Positions 10,646 through 24,700 are shown, counted from the first letter of the stretch. The stretch is 64,000 nucleotides of DNA from Quercus robur (GCF_932294415.1 NC_065544.1:26821351-26885350), one strand, 5' to 3'. Numbers and translations are program-made. The notes: generated by a model not told the origin, from the letters alone.

Positions 10646-11279
10646 AATCAAGGTTTTCAAGAAAAGCATGTTATTCCAGTTTGATATTCTTCATCATGTT
10701 AATAATGATGAGTATCCTTGTGGAAAGAAGTAAAGCTCTACTAGTACATTAAACCTATATAAAGTTTTACCATGAGCATATTGTATTCATTGGGCAAATA
10801 TAGGTTTGATCAAGATATGTTTCTCCACAGTACTAGAACCAGAACCAAGCAAGAGGGATCAACCCAAGAAAATTTGAGTTTAACTATTTTAACAGCTTTT
10901 CACTTTGTAAGAAGTTTGATATAGGAAATTAACCCTTCTTTGCTGAAAGTCATAAATCTTCTTTTTTTGGGACTGAAAGTGTACATATAACTCATTAATT
11001 AACTATTAGCTTTTAAAGGATAAAGAAAGAAAACGTGGAAACAAAACGAATATAATCATCAAAAAACAAAATGTTTGATTTGTGACAAATGGGTTAACTA
11101 TTTAATCACTCTTATCATAGGACCACCATTAACATCACTCTTATCATGCATGGATTATAACTTCCCACCTTATTTAATTGTGGGTTAATAAAAAATTGAT
11201 TACCTAGCTTCAAATAGATTGATCTAAAGTAGGATGCATCCTAAGAAACCATTATAAATAGAGACACCCCTAGCTCATT
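10646..11279. other. Intergenic, no gene
   Basis: AT-rich sequence without a convincing open reading frame or repeat. Confidence 0.45.
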
Positions 11280-11800
11280 CAAATGAGATTTTCAAAAAAG
11301 CATTGAAGCTCTAACAAATTTAAGCATCAAAGTTCTAAAGTAGGAGTTTCAACACATTTGAAGAGCATTCATTTAAATCATTCTTTTGAGCCTCAAAGTT
11401 CTAGTGAAATCAAGTTCCAAAAGCCTCCAGAAATGTCAAAATACTTAAATTGTTAAAACTCTATCGGATCCAATTCTCCAAAGCCCTAAAAACTCCACCT
11501 ATAAGCCTTCGAATATGAAGAAAATTCAAAAAACACAAAGAACAAGGAACCTCTGACAAATTTATAGCTAGAGATTCATCATACCTTCATTATAAGCTCT
11601 ATCAGATTCATTCTCTAATCAAAGAGGAAAGGATTTTAATTTCAAATGGGATTTTGGAAAAAGATCGAAGCTCTAACTAATTGAAGCATCAAATTTCTAA
11701 AGAGTAGAAGGAGTTTCTACACATTTGAAGGGCATTCATTATAATATTCTTCTTAGCCTCAAAGTTCTAGTGGAATCAAGTTCCAAAAGCCTGTAGAAAA
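11280..11800 (+). repeat. Direct duplication of about 155 bp
   Basis: 11280-11434 and 11644-11800 share a common order of motifs: CAAATG(A/G)GATTTT, GAAGCTCTAAC, GGAGTTTC(A/T)ACACATTTG, GCCTCAAAGTTCTAGT, ATCAAGTTCCAAAAGCCT. The spacer is about 210 bp. Both copies are non-coding. Confidence 0.75.
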
Positions 11801-12412
11801 CTTAAGGAGATGTTTGGTTTACTAAAAATCATCACTCATATCTCAATTTTCATAATTCTTTACTTAAAAATTGTGGACCACACTGGTACAACTTTTTTTC
11901 TTGGTTTGATTCTCATTACTCTATTTTCATCCCTCATTACTCAAAATATTGAGAATGAGTAGTGAGAATTGAAAACTTTTTGGTGTTTTCTGATACTTGA
12001 GTAATGAGTTAAATGATAATTTGGTAATAAAACACAACTAGTGGGACCTAATGGCAAGACTTGTCTCACTCAAACTAAAAGCCATGGCTAGCTCTTTCTT
12101 ATTCCTTTTTCTTTCTTTTTCTTCTCTTTCTTTCTTTCTCTTCTTTCTTCTTTATTCTTCACACCTTTTTTCTCCAGCTTCTTCATCTTTCTTTCTTGGC
12201 CTATTTCTTCTCTCAACTTCTTCCTCTATTGATTTAAAACTTAAAATACAAATCCAAATTAAGTATCCAAACAATGGAATTTCAAATCCTTTATTGTATA
12301 AAAATACCCAAACAAATTTTAAAATCAATGAATTTAAAATCAAGGTATTTAAGATCAATTTATTTAAAATCTAAATTCAAATCCAAAATTTTTCGACCAA
12401 ACACAACCTAAG
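11801..12412. mobile_element. Possible non-autonomous TIR element
   Basis: The left end CTTAAGGAGATGTTTGGTTT and the inverted right end CTTAGGTTGTGTTTGGTC are imperfect terminal repeats. The inside is AT-rich with a CT-rich patch (about 12090-12230). No transposase. The assignment rests on the ends alone. Confidence 0.4.
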
Positions 12413-13442
12413 AACATTCCTACTCCCGATAGAATTTCTCCGTACATGAGACAATTAAAGTGCCTATTCTAGTTTCTTCTCTCAAGTTCTTTTCAACACT
12501 TATTACCTTTTTAATTATCGGTCAAAATATATCATATAAATTACATTCTTCCATATATTTTCACACACCAAACTCTAATTTTCATATTACCTCAGTACTC
12601 AGATTTCTTGCCTTCTCTTATATCTGGCTTCTTCTTCATCTTCCTTTCAATCGATTCCATTGCTTTCACAAACTTCTAACGAATTCATGATCTGTTTCAC
12701 ATTTAGTTTAGGCAAACAAAACCCCTTTTCCCCCCCTAATAATGCTTGATCTTCAAGATAGTGATAAGCATCCAATCTCTTTTGTTTTTGACAAACGATC
12801 GAACCAAGAACAACCTTATAACTCTAATACTAATGGTAGAAATAACCTTTGGCGATCCTTAACAAACACAACTGAAGCAAATTTTTATATGAAATCAAAA
12901 CACACAATGTGAAGGACCGTCACACAAAAAAAAAACGGATTTTTGACAATGAAAATCAATTATAAAACCCTAAGACTTTTTCTTTGTGGTGTGGAAGACT
13001 ACACTCTCACATTCATAGTTCCCACACACAAAACCCTAATAAGATATCATATCTGTAGCCCAGATAGTAAGATAGTTACATTGTATAGTAAATTAATTAA
13101 TTATTACTAAGTAACATTAATGGGACTCACTAACCAATAATTGGAATTTAATTATAGCAAATGACCTAATTAGCTTGGTTTAAACCCCTACAACTAGTTT
13201 TAATTTATTTGATTGAGATGTGGATGATGAATTCATAAATATAAATTAAATATGATGAAACGTAATCAAATATTTAAAATTGAATAATTCATTTTTTGAA
13301 AAGTCAAGCTTCATATGCATATCACTGTCACTGGTATCTTGGCATGTGGCAATCATACAATTACACTAGACCGTAATAAAACAAATTGCCCCAAACATTA
13401 CATAAAACAAGCAATATAAATTTAAGTTAGGTATGATCAATC
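12413..13442. other. Intergenic, no gene
   Basis: AT-rich. A fragment near 13290-13355 (AAAAGTCAAGCTTC, TGGTATCTTGGCATG) is a degenerate third copy of the tandem unit that starts at 13443. Confidence 0.45.
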
Positions 13443-13948
13443 ATATATATTCTAAAGTGTGAACTTGAAGAATTCTTTTTCTAAAAAGTCAAGATTCGTC
13501 AGTCACTGCTAATATGGTATATATCTCAGCATGCTAGCAATTGATTCAATAAAGAAAAAACAATGGTAGTACAAGTGTACAACAGCTATTCACACAACTT
13601 TTTTCATAACTCGTCACATAATAAGTTATGAGTGGTGTAGAAAAAATTGTAGGTTAATGTGAGTTCACACTTTCACCTTTCACAACTCGCCACGTGACCT
13701 TGAAGTATATGTATTCTAAAACGTGAACTTGAAGAATTCTTCTTCTAAAAAGTCAAGATTCGCCTGTCACTGTTAATATGGTATCTTGGCATGCTAGCAA
13801 TTGATTCAATAAAGAAAAAACAATGGTAGTACAATAGCTATTCACACAACTTTTTTCATAACTCGTCACATGACAAGTTGTGAGTGGTGTAGAAAAAATT
13901 ATGGGTTAATGTGAGTTCATACTTTCACCTTTCATAACTCGCCACGTG
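13443..13948 (+). repeat. Tandem duplication (about 260 bp unit) upstream of OPT-A
   Basis: 13443-13696 and 13705-13948 are near-identical: TGAACTTGAAGAATTCTT, AAAAAGTCAAGATTCG, CATGCTAGCAATTGATTC, CAATGGTAGTACAA and ACTCGCCACGTGAC. Each copy ends with a CACGTG G-box (13691-13696 and 13943-13948). The pair sits 0.7-1.2 kb upstream of the OPT-A start. Confidence 0.85.
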
Positions 13949-14169
13949 ACAAATTGTTGTAAAAATTGTGTAAATATTATTGTAGGATCCTAGCAATTTT
14001 AGAAAGAAATTGACACTATAATTCACTATAATTCTGTTTTTCTAGTACTTAGACGTAAGAGTTAAGACAATCAATTTGAATAAAACCATCAATATATCAA
14101 TGCTCATTGGACAACCTATGTCATAGCGATAGACCTTGGTAGCTATCCACTAATGTAAAAGCAAATTTT

Positions 14170-14178
14170 ATGTATATA

Positions 14179-14225
<47 letters not shown>
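14170..14225 (+). repeat. Compound microsatellite (TG)n(AG)n
   Basis: A run of TG dinucleotides passes directly into AG dinucleotides. Confidence 0.95.
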
Positions 14226-14228
<3 letters not shown>

Positions 14229-14534
14229 GAAGAAACCTATCTCAAAACCGTAGACAAGTTGGCTATCTTGAATATCAAATCCCCAAACCAAACCTTCCCC
14301 ATTGCAAACCTTTCATGTGCCTTTGTCAATTCACCTTGGGAGAGACTATAAGATCATATTTCCCCCACCCCCACATTCTCCCAATACAATCTGTCTACTT
14401 TTCCTCACTAGTGACTAGTCCACTCTAGGATTCTCACTTTACACGTAACTGTCAGAGTGTCAAACACTTGAGACATTCCAAAAGGCTAATTATTGTTTAA
14501 TAATTCATATTTTTATACCAGTTGTCTAATATTT

Positions 14535-14566
14535 CACGTGTGATGTGGGTCATATGATATAAAAAA
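14535..14566 (+). promoter_or_regulatory. Candidate G-box and TATA box of OPT-A
   Basis: CACGTG at 14535-14540 and GATATAAAAAA at 14556-14566 lie about 110 and 85 bp before the ATG at 14650. The spacing allows a short 5' leader. Inferred from motif and position only. Confidence 0.4.
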
Positions 14567-14649
14567 GTGTGAAAATTGGATAAATATCAAGCCAAGGTTG
14601 CCTAACTCATTCCAAAACCAACATTTCCACCCAAACCTCTCCTTGACCC

Positions 14650-15236
14650 ATGGCCGCCCTAGAGATACAAACAACATACCCTAACACCACCACCACCAAA
14701 GCTCCTAATGATGTCGACGAAGACGAGCTCTCGCCGATCGAACAAGTCAGGCTAACCGTGCCCAACACCGACGACCCGACCCTACCTGTATGGACCTTTC
14801 GAATGTGGACCTTAGGCTTACTCTCATGTGCAATCCTTTCCTTCCTAAACCAATTCTTCTCCTACAGGACTGAGCCCCTTCTTGTATCCCAAATCACTGT
14901 CTTAGTAGCCTCTCTCCCCATTGGCCGCTTCATGGCTGCCACTCTCCCCACAACCAAGTTCCGAATACCCGGGTTTGGATCCAGGTTGTTCTCTCTTAAC
15001 CCGGGTCCGTTTAACATGAAAGAGCATGTACTCATCACCATCTTTGCTAATGCTGGTACTGCTTTCGGAAATGGACCAGCTTATGGTGTTTATATTATTG
15101 ATATAATCAAAGCCTTTTATCACCGGAAAATTTCCTTTCTTGCTGGTTGGCTTCTTATTGTCACTACCCAGGTAATGTTCTCATTTTTTATGGCTTCTTT
15201 TTTCTTTTTTTACCAAGTATTTTACTTTTTTAAAAG

Positions 15237-15269
<33 letters not shown>

Positions 15270-18200
15270 GAGAAACTTTAGAAGCAAAAGTTGGTTTTTC
15301 ATTTTAACTTTGAGAAGTGTAGCATGGTAAATTCTTTTCTTTATTTTTTGGGGTACTATTATAGTCTTTTGACTCTTTTCATTCCTTCTCACTATACTCT
15401 CAAACAGAAGAATAAATAAGACATTCCATAAAAATTTATATTTATTTTCCCCTTCTAATAAGCAAGATATATAGGTTATCATGAGCCAAGTGATATAAAT
15501 TTCATGTATATCAGCTTTTGTTATAACAAAATGTGACGCCACTATGTCAAGACACTATAAATTGACTCATTAAGAACAAACATAATGACTAACTTGATAA
15601 GAAATAGTCTCTAGGATGACATGGAAATTCACCAAATTTTTGTAATTTGTCAAATCAATCTCCACACACATTACACATATACACGCGAAAACCTACATAA
15701 AATTATATTGTATTGTATATATATGTTTAAAAAAAATGTAAAGATCGTGACTACAAGACATCAAATTATTACTTATAAAAAATATAGTAATATTATTACT
15801 TTTATAATAAAAAAAAATTTAATATTATTTTTTAAGTTTGATTAATTCAGGTGTTAGGCTATGGTTGGGCTGGACTACTGAGGAAATACGTGGTGGAGCC
15901 AGCCCACATGTGGTGGCCATCAACTCTCGTTCAAGTCTCACTTTTTCGGTATGTAACCAATGAGCTTATAGCCAACTGGCATCTACCTCTCTCTATCTTT
16001 CGTGTCACGGGTTTGATCTGCCTCCTTCATCCACTCTTGGCATCTACCTCTCTCTATCTTTCGTGTCACGGGTTTGATCTGCCTCCTTCATCCACTCTCT
16101 TAACGTTATTAATTAACTGCTTAATTTATTTTTATATTATTTACGAGAGAGAGGGGGGGGGGGGGGGGGTGTGGGTCGACCCAAAATAGCACAGACTTGT
16201 GACAAGTCTAAGAATAATGGCTTGTTTAAATCCAAATAATTTTGACTCAAACCTAGTTACAACTTACTTACAACCCTATCTAGAATGGGTCAAACCAAAA
16301 CTTGACCCATTACCAAGTTTATCTTTGACCTTTTGTTTGTTTTGGGCTTAGGAGATAGAAAAGATTTAATTTTTTTTCATGTGTATTTGGTTAAAAGAAT
16401 GAAAAAATAGAGAGACGCATATCTTTTTTATTTGAATGAGAAAGAAAATAAGATAGTATAAAATGTAGTTTGTATAAATTTATTTTCATTCCCCTATTAC
16501 ATTAAAAAAAAAAATGTTTACAAGGAAAAAAATGCTACTATGTGCAGGTAAAAAAAAAAACTTACAGACACAAAGTTGAGGGAGATGGGGATGGATCAAT
16601 AATTTCCCATCAAGCCCCCTTTCATTCCTTCATTTTCTCCCCAAATTAAGGGGATAAGAATTTGGTGGGCCAAGTCCCACCAAAATCCCCTCCCTTCCCC
16701 CAACCAAACAACTCCCCACTCAAACTCTCCCATATTTTTCTCTCCCCATTTTCCATCCTCCCAAATCACCTCAACCAATTGGGGTGTAACGGTGGTGGCA
16801 AGAAATGCCATCAGTCTTTTAATTACCATCTCAAGTGATAGTTTTATTAAAAAAAAAATTTTGGTCTCAAAAAAATATATAATTTTTTTTTGGGGGGAGG
16901 GGGGGATGATAGTTTTATTATTATTCAATTCTAATATCAACATGTATAATGGATAGAATAAAACTAAGTCAGTTCTCCAACCAAACTTTAAACCCCTCCC
17001 TGTATTGAGTGAGTTACCATGGCTAAAATGTTGGAAGCTCTGTTACAAAGCTTACTGGTGTCACTAAATATAACCTCTCAAAAGCCCAAAGCCATCTATC
17101 CATTGTCATCTACTATCAAACCTTTTTTTTATATATATATATATATATAATGGATCTACTATCAAACTTAACTCTATAAAACAAAGAGCGTCAGAATTAA
17201 GCATCATAATTAGAGTGCCTCATCCATTTTCTGCAATAATGTGTTGCAGACCAACTTTTAGACCAAACTGGCATTTTTTTTTTAATCCAAGATCTACCAC
17301 AGTCTTCCCACCCTTTACCACGCTCCTAGCCTTATACCAGATTCTGGTTCAAATAGACTCTAGAAGTCCAATATTCTCTACATGAAAATTCATGTGAACT
17401 TCTTGATAAAAATTAAATAAATCCCATGAATATTAAAATGTGGAGTAATAATAATTAATTTTATTCTTGGTTTGATTTTAATTTTGAAATGACAAAAGAA
17501 ATACTCTTGCAAAAATATATATTGAAACGCAATAAAAATCTAGATCACTCTTCATCCTTAAGCATGAAATAGGCTACTTCTTGTTTGGTAATTAATCCAC
17601 ATCCTTCATGTCATAGCATTTTAGTTTTTAACCACAGTGGTATTTTCTACAAAAAGAACTTAAACAGTGGTGGAATGACTAAAAACAAAATCCATTTATG
17701 CAAATCAACTTGAAAAAACCTCATTACTATCAATTGGTGTCACATACAAAGTCGTCCTGTCATCACACATTTTCCTGATGGCTCATAAAATTTTACTTCC
17801 ATTGCTAACTAATATTTTAAATACTCATCACTCTCAACATTATTATCTCAAACTAACTCCATTTTTTAAAGTAATATTATGAGTCATCACTTCCAGGCAA
17901 TCCAAAACTGGATCAACATAAACCAGCTACCGATGTCTCTATGTTCCATAAATGAATAACAATAAACTACTTAGTTTTAACATAAAATTTTGATATGAAT
18001 TATGTAGGGCTTTGCATGAGAAAGAAGAGAAGCGGTTCTCACGGGCAAAGTTCTTCCTAATTGCACTAATTTGCAGTTTTACATGGTACACAATGCCAGG
18101 ATACCTCTTTTCAACATTAACAAACATCTCATGGATCTGTTGGGCATTCTCTAAATCAGTCACTGCCCAACAAATTGGCTCAGGCATGCAAGGACTTGGA

Positions 18201-20881
18201 CTAGGAGCAGTAACACTCGATTGGGCTGCAGTGTCATCCTTCCTATTTAGCCCCCTCGTTAGCCCCTTCTTCTCCATTATGAACGTTTTTGCAGGCTATG
18301 TATTGATAGTCTTCATTGCAACCCCTATAGCATATTGGGGATTTGACTTATACAATGCAAGTAGATTTCCCATTTTCTCTTCTCAGTTGTTTACATCCCA
18401 AGGTCAACAATACAACATATCATCCATTGTCAATAACAAGTTTGAGTTAGATCTAGCCAAGTATGAGGAGCAAGGACCAATTCATTTAAGCATGTTTTTC
18501 GCTCTCACTTATGGCTTTGGCTTTGCCACTATTGCTGCCACCATTTCACATGTGACACTCTTCTATGGAAGGTAATGTATTATCGAAATGCTTTTTATAT
18601 GAGTTTTCAATGTGAATACTATAAAATAGATGAGCAAGAAACCCTACAAGTGAAACATGCAACAAAGAACAAATTTAGGTAAATATACTAAGATATGTTA
18701 AATGTGGTATGCTTTAGGTTTTTTTAATTGTTTTTTTGAAAATAATAATAATAATGTAAATGCTAAATTTGTGGTACATATATTTACTATCTCAAATTTC
18801 GTAAGCTTGAATGCTAATTTCCTGGTACTTATATCCTAAAACTCAAATTTATACCCAAACATTCACATTTTGACACAAATTTAATTCACAGAGAAATTTA
18901 TGAGAGATTCCAAGCTTCTTACAAGGGCAGGGAGGATATTCATACAAAATTGATGAGGAAATACAAGGACATACCTTCGTGGTGGTTTTACTTATTGCTA
19001 GTTGTGACAATTGCAATTTCCTTTGTACTCTGTACCGTTTTGAATAATCAAGTCCAGATGCCGTGGTGGGGATTGCTCTTTGCATGTGTCATAGCTTTTT
19101 CTTTCACCCTTCCAATAAGTATCATAACTGCCACAACAAACCAGGTTATTGGGCTAAATTTCTCTCACCTCACCTTATTCTTGCAACAAAAGATTGATAT
19201 AATAAAAAAATTTGAACTTGTTTTTCCTCTCATTGATTACAATATATTTTCTTAATTTGTTGGCTATAGATATATCAGTCACAACTTTTCATGTCCCACT
19301 GAAAATTCGAAAATATACAACACCAATAGTCTAATACATTTTAAAATGGCTATAAATAACAAGTTATATGTGATCAAACCAGCTCCCATTAAATTGAGTT
19401 ATTTGATCACATTTTGTGAATTTTGATTGATGTTAGTTATTATTATAGTTTTGTCAAAGTACCTTAATAAGAATTTACATAGTTTACCTTGTCCACCATC
19501 AATGTAAACTATCTAGTACTTTTCCACCATTGTTGTGATACTCTATCTAATCTGCAGACACCAGGGCTAAACATAATAACGGAGTACATGATGGGTCTCA
19601 TATATCCAGGAAGACCAATAGCCAATGTAAGTTTTAAAGTCTATGGCTATATGAGCATGGCTCAAGCTGTCTCTTTCCTCAATGACTTCAAGCTAGGACA
19701 TTACATGAAGATTCCTCCAAGATCAATGTTCTTAGTTCAGGTAAACACTTCTTTACTTGCTCCCCCCTCATTCCCAACCTTTAAAAAAAAAAACACTTCT
19801 TTACTACAATCAATTTAACAACTGAAATTACCGTGAGTCAAAACATCAATTTATGATCATCCAGATTTTCGAGTCAAATAAAAAGAAATCAAGATACATA
19901 TAAACAATAATCATCTTCTAAAAATAATAAATGCTCATAGCCAATGATATACCTCTAAGTTTTTAGCCTATGTGGTTTTCTGCTAATACTATTTTTTCGC
20001 TCTTCGAGCTATCACATTCATATTACATAGTAAGATGTACCTCCAACATCATGATACTAATGGAAACATCACACAAGAATTTTCGAATGTACTAAGTTTA
20101 GACTTATCACAAGAGCAACTATGTGATGCAAGTATTGATCTAATGTTATTAAAATGGAAACAGACATCATAAATTCATGACTCACGCACATATAGCTAGT
20201 TTTCACATATTTTGTACAATTACTCAATTATTATCTACTCTGCTGCTTTTGCATGTGTATGCTTAGTTCATAGGAACAATTCTTGCTGGAACCATCAACA
20301 TTGGAGTGGCTTGGTGGTTGCTAAACTCAATTCAGAACATATGTCAACCAGAGCTCCTTCCTGTCAATAGTCCTTGGACATGCCCTAGCGATCGAGTTTT
20401 CTTTGATGCTTCTATTATTTGGGGTTTGGTGGGACCTAAACGGATCTTTGGAAGACTTGGAAGCTATGGGGCAATAAATTGGTTCTTCCTTGGAGGTGCA
20501 ATAGGACCTATTATTGTTTGGCTGTTGCATAAGGCATTCCCAAAGCAAACTTGGATTCCACTCATTAACCTTCCAGTGCTCCTAGGAGCAACAGGAAATA
20601 TGCCTCCAGCAACAGCCTTGAACTACAATGCCTGGGTTGTAGTTGGAACAATCTTTAATTATTTTGTATATCGGTACCGTAAAGAGTGGTGGCAGAGGTA
20701 CAATTATGTTCTTTCAGGAGCACTGGATGCAGGGTTGGCTTTCATGGGAGTGCTATTGTACTTTTCAGTGGGTATGGAAGGGAAAGGTGTGAATTGGTGG
20801 GGTACAAAAGGTGAACACTGTGATTTAGCAGTTTGTCCAACAGCAAAGGGCATAGTGGTTGATGGTTGTCCAGTGAAGTAA
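14650..20881 (+). CDS. Oligopeptide transporter, OPT family (copy A)
   Basis: Six exons: 14650-15171, 15851-15948, 18008-18571, 18892-19144, 19558-19740, 20267-20881. All introns are GT-AG, and phases agree to give 744 aa, the usual plant OPT length. The ATG context is ACCCATGGCC. After a hydrophilic acidic N-terminus ([17 protein letters not shown]) the protein is a polytopic membrane protein. It carries the NPG motif ([12 protein letters not shown], about residue 117) and the KIPPR motif ([12 protein letters not shown], exon 5), both diagnostic of OPT transporters, and ends [10 protein letters not shown]. Family members are proton-coupled importers of small peptides, glutathione or metal-chelate complexes, mostly at the plasma membrane. 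The N-terminal sequence most resembles the Arabidopsis OPT1/OPT5 group, from memory. Substrate cannot be read from sequence. Intron 2 (2.06 kb) carries a 61-bp perfect duplication and a poly-G run. No lesion seen. OPT-B is the intact paralog in opposite orientation. Confidence 0.93.
15978..16099 (+). repeat. Perfect 61-bp tandem duplication in OPT-A intron 2
   Basis: The unit beginning TGGCATCTACCTCTCTC and ending CTTCATCCACTCT occurs twice back to back without a mismatch. It has no coding role. Confidence 0.9.
16151..16170 (+). repeat. Poly-G tract in OPT-A intron 2
   Basis: About 17 consecutive G after GAGAGAG. Confidence 0.9.
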
Positions 20882-21253
20882 GGCTGGTTTTATTTATTTA
20901 TTTTTTTTTTCTTGTAATTAAAATAGCATAGCATTAGAAAGTTTATTTGACAGCATGATGTTCACAAATAAACACGTAAGTGGAGAAAGATGTTTCATAC
21001 AGTTTATATTGATATCAAAAAACTCAACTTCAAATGGAAATGCACATTTCCCTAAATTCTGTATGCGTGATATGTAGGAAACTCTCATAATCGACATTGC
21101 AATATTTTTCATGCAGTACATATAATATGATACATATACTTAAATTAGGTGACCAATGTTGAGGAATAAGAGCTTCTTCAGAGCACCAATAAAAACATTT
21201 GTAAAGCATAATTTTGGTCGTCCAACTTTCATTAATGTTTTCTATATAACTGT
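20882..21253. other. 3' flank of OPT-A
   Basis: Contains the presumed 3'-UTR and terminator region of OPT-A, up to the LTR retrotransposon insertion. No clear single polyadenylation signal. No other gene. Confidence 0.5.
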
Positions 21254-21687
21254 TGATGAGTCCATAAAAATTATTAAGGTTGTCCATCTTAATGGACGGT
21301 CTTTGCGTCATTAGTTGGCCATCAAAGATAGATGAGTAACCACCCCACACATTCAATAACGATCATCAAAGGCTTTAAACCCTCTCATCAAGACAAAGAA
21401 CGTTACAATTAGGGTAATAATCACCCTCATTTATGTCCAATAGCTACCTAAATCACCTATAAAAGGGACAATTTGTCCATTCGCTAAGGTATGTCAAAAA
21501 ACTACTACAAAACACTGTCTATAGACACAATATATGGGTTGGTACTAACTTAAGCATCGGAGGCTCCCCCACCGGGCACAACCCGGTGGTCTCTTCGATC
21601 AGTCCCTCCTTTATTTTGCAGGTTCTACAAGATTGTCTAATGCTCCGGATTTGACAAGTGACCCAACTGACGATTTTGGCATCATCA
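21254..21687 (+). repeat. 5' LTR
   Basis: Starts TGATGAGTCC, ends GGCATCATCA, 434 bp, same length as the 3' LTR. A TATA box (CTATAAAAG, about 21458-21466) and a downstream TGTCTATAGACA palindrome mark the U3/R promoter region. Confidence 0.95.
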
Positions 21688-21690
21688 GTT

Positions 21691-21708
21691 TGGCGCCGTC
21701 TGTGGGGA
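21691..21708 (+). other. Primer-binding site
   Basis: TGGCGCCGTCTGTGGGGA begins 3 nt after the 5' LTR and starts with TGG, the complement of a tRNA CCA end. The first nine bases match the tRNA-Asp type used by some plant Gypsy elements; the rest differ, so the primer tRNA is uncertain. Confidence 0.8.
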
Positions 21709-24700
21709 GGGCGATTAGTCATCTAGCTCTTCCTGTAACAAAGGGTTCACTTGGTTCAATCTAGAGTACCTCATGGGATGAGACTCAACGATCATCTCTT
21801 TACTCTGCCCATATCCAATCAACTAAAATTGGGTCGAGATGGGAAAGATAAAGAGATATTACCAAGGCACCATCGTCTTTAAAACACGAGTTGTCAGCCA
21901 AATGAATAGACGATGATGAGAGAGCCTAGATCCAAGGTCTCAAATCTGTTGGCCTCTAGCTTGAATGTCTGGTGGAAAGACACCTCCAATGATGTCGTTA
22001 CCAATGAAAGTGTGACTCCCAGCCACAAGACATGATTGGGTTGGTTGACAGTGACATAAGAACTTCACAACCTGTGACCTTCTAGGCACGACACAGTACA
22101 CACGACAACCACAGAAATTGAGCGACTTTGGTAGACCTCGCAGGAATGGCCCAGCTCCTAGGCCTTAAGGTAAGATGTGTCATTTCTCATCTTGTTATAT
22201 GGTCTTACATCATCTTGTTAAAAGATCTAGAATACTAGAAGTCTAAAAACGAAATGATAACCTCGTCTAAAACTTTAGAAATATAACAAAGGATTTTATT
22301 CTATTAGATATCCTTTTGTTAAAAAATAAAAAGAAGTGATTGTAGGTGGTCATATAATTTTCAGCCACCCAAGTCAACTATGATGAAATTACTATGGGAG
22401 AACTTTCCTTTCTTAGTTTCACCGGCTCCCCATTGTTTTTAGTTTGCATGAAAGGTGGAACCAAACTTCAATAGAACATAATTACCTTACCAAAATTGTG
22501 ATCTTAAATATAGGCATTTAAAAAAAAAAGGAAAGGTTATGAATACCTTGACTGTTATAAACTGCATCAGTCAAACCGGTCTCTTTGAGGTCCTTGCCAT
22601 TAAAGCCAAATATAATTATATATTGTTTAGGATACAGCTGTAGTCACCAAGGATAGCAGCTAAGTCATTCGTAGCTAGTGTCACTGATGTATCACAGCTG
22701 TAGTATTCAAAATACAAATCTTGGATTGTGTTGAGATAGGATTAGGATAAGACGGAATTGAATTTAATTTTGTATCTAAGTGATAAGGGAGAAACATATC
22801 TGATTTGTATAGAAGAGTCAAGGCCGAATTGCATGGAGAAGCATATCTGATTGTGTATAGATGTGGTAAGGCCGAATTGTATTTTAAATTTTGAATATGT
22901 TACAAACTATGCTATATATGAAAATGCCTTGAACCGTGAATGGTAAGGCTAGGAAACAATTTCAATTAATTGTTTTTACATATATTATGGCGTAATTGAC
23001 ATCCTAATAATGGCTCCTGCTATAACTAAAACAAAAATAGAATGTTTGTGTCCCTTTATGGTATTAGAATAATGGTACACTAAAGAAGAAAAATAAATGG
23101 TACCCTGATAATATCTTAGTTGATATTCACGGGTAATAAAGCCACAAAATAAGGCCATCCCCCAAACTTATATGTGTATTTATTGGTGGCGAAAGTATAG
23201 TAGAAAATGCATAACATGGTTAGAATGCTCTACAATCGGTTATGCATGAGTTATTAGTCCGTCACTTGGTTAATGAAACTATGTTTTTCAAGGAACAATT
23301 CCAAAAAGATTTAAAAAGAAACCTTTAGGAATAAAATGCATGAATGACGTATTCAGCCTTGCACACAGAATAATTTTCAAAGTGAATGCAAGGTGGGACT
23401 GAGGTTGAAAGACCTAGAGAATTATAAAATTCAGTCCTTACAAGATTACAGCAATAGTTAAGCATAAATCATTTTCAAAATATTATGAAATTTTGTATCT
23501 TAAAATGTTCCACAATAGAATGAACAAAATTTACTATTCAAATTTTTCCATGTATAAATATATGTTGCTTTGACTTTGAGAATGGAGAATTTAAATGGTT
23601 CCATCTATACCTAATCATGCTTTGAGCATTCAAAGGGAAAAATGTGGGACTCTCACGGTGTCACAATCCACATGTATGATTCAATAAAAGCGGCTATACA
23701 AGTACAATGTTTTTTATTTTATGCTTGCACTAGTGACATCACCAGAGCAAGTACTTACTCACATATATGATATACAAGCATAGCTTACTGTCTCTAAATA
23801 CTAAATAGTATCAAATTATTTCCACGTGATTCTATTAAACAGAATGACATGTACTCTTTGTTAAGCTCATCATTTGAGAACAATCGAGATTATTAATTTG
23901 TTAGTATTTTTTGGAGCAAAATGAGCCTGGTAAAGCTTGACAAAATGGATTAACCAAAGGCTCGACATAAGAAAAATCATCCGGCAGAAAAAGGTCATGG
24001 CATAGGCACAACTGTTGAGAATGTCGTACAAGTTTTCTTACCAGCAAATGTACCTTTCATGTTTGAACGGGGGCAAACCTTCTGGATATATCTACATCTT
24101 CAAATAGCTAGAACAAAATACAGCAATGATGGTGCCCAGTTCTTGGGCCTTAAGGTCAGATTTAAAATTTTCTTTTACTTTTAGCTCTCTAAGTATTTGC
24201 AACAATGTTTGAAGTCAAGTTTTAGGCATAATGACAAATATTATTATTGCCAAATAAAAACCAAGCTATAAATTTAAAATAAGATCATAACTGTTTACTA
24301 TGATAAATATGATGATTGTTTATCATAATGGCAAATGTCATTAAACACACCGAATTCCAACACTCTTTAAAAAGTTTAAACACTTTGCCAAGTGTTATTT
24401 AGTTGCATGAGAATAGGTTATGAAAACGATTGTTGGAAAGGCAAATTGCTAAATTACAAGATTAGTACAAACATGTACAACTGACACAAAAGGCTAGATA
24501 CTTTCTTGCTAAAGTTAAAAGGCTTGACTAGTAATATCTGCTCTAGCTAGTGTGACCTATTTTAAACTTTTGATCTCTAGCCGATCAAATGATCTTAAGT
24601 CCATCCATTTCTTTTATTATTCTACTATCACCAAAACCAAGAAAAAGGTGGAAATGGCTGAATTGCCTATAGAGCATGTGCTTCATGCATAAAATAAGAC

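Noticed and set aside
12051-12374. Open frame with hydrophobic Phe/Leu/Ser stretch resembling a signal peptide
   Set aside because: It is a CT-rich patch inside a probable TIR element; the rest of the frame is low complexity and no family is recognised.
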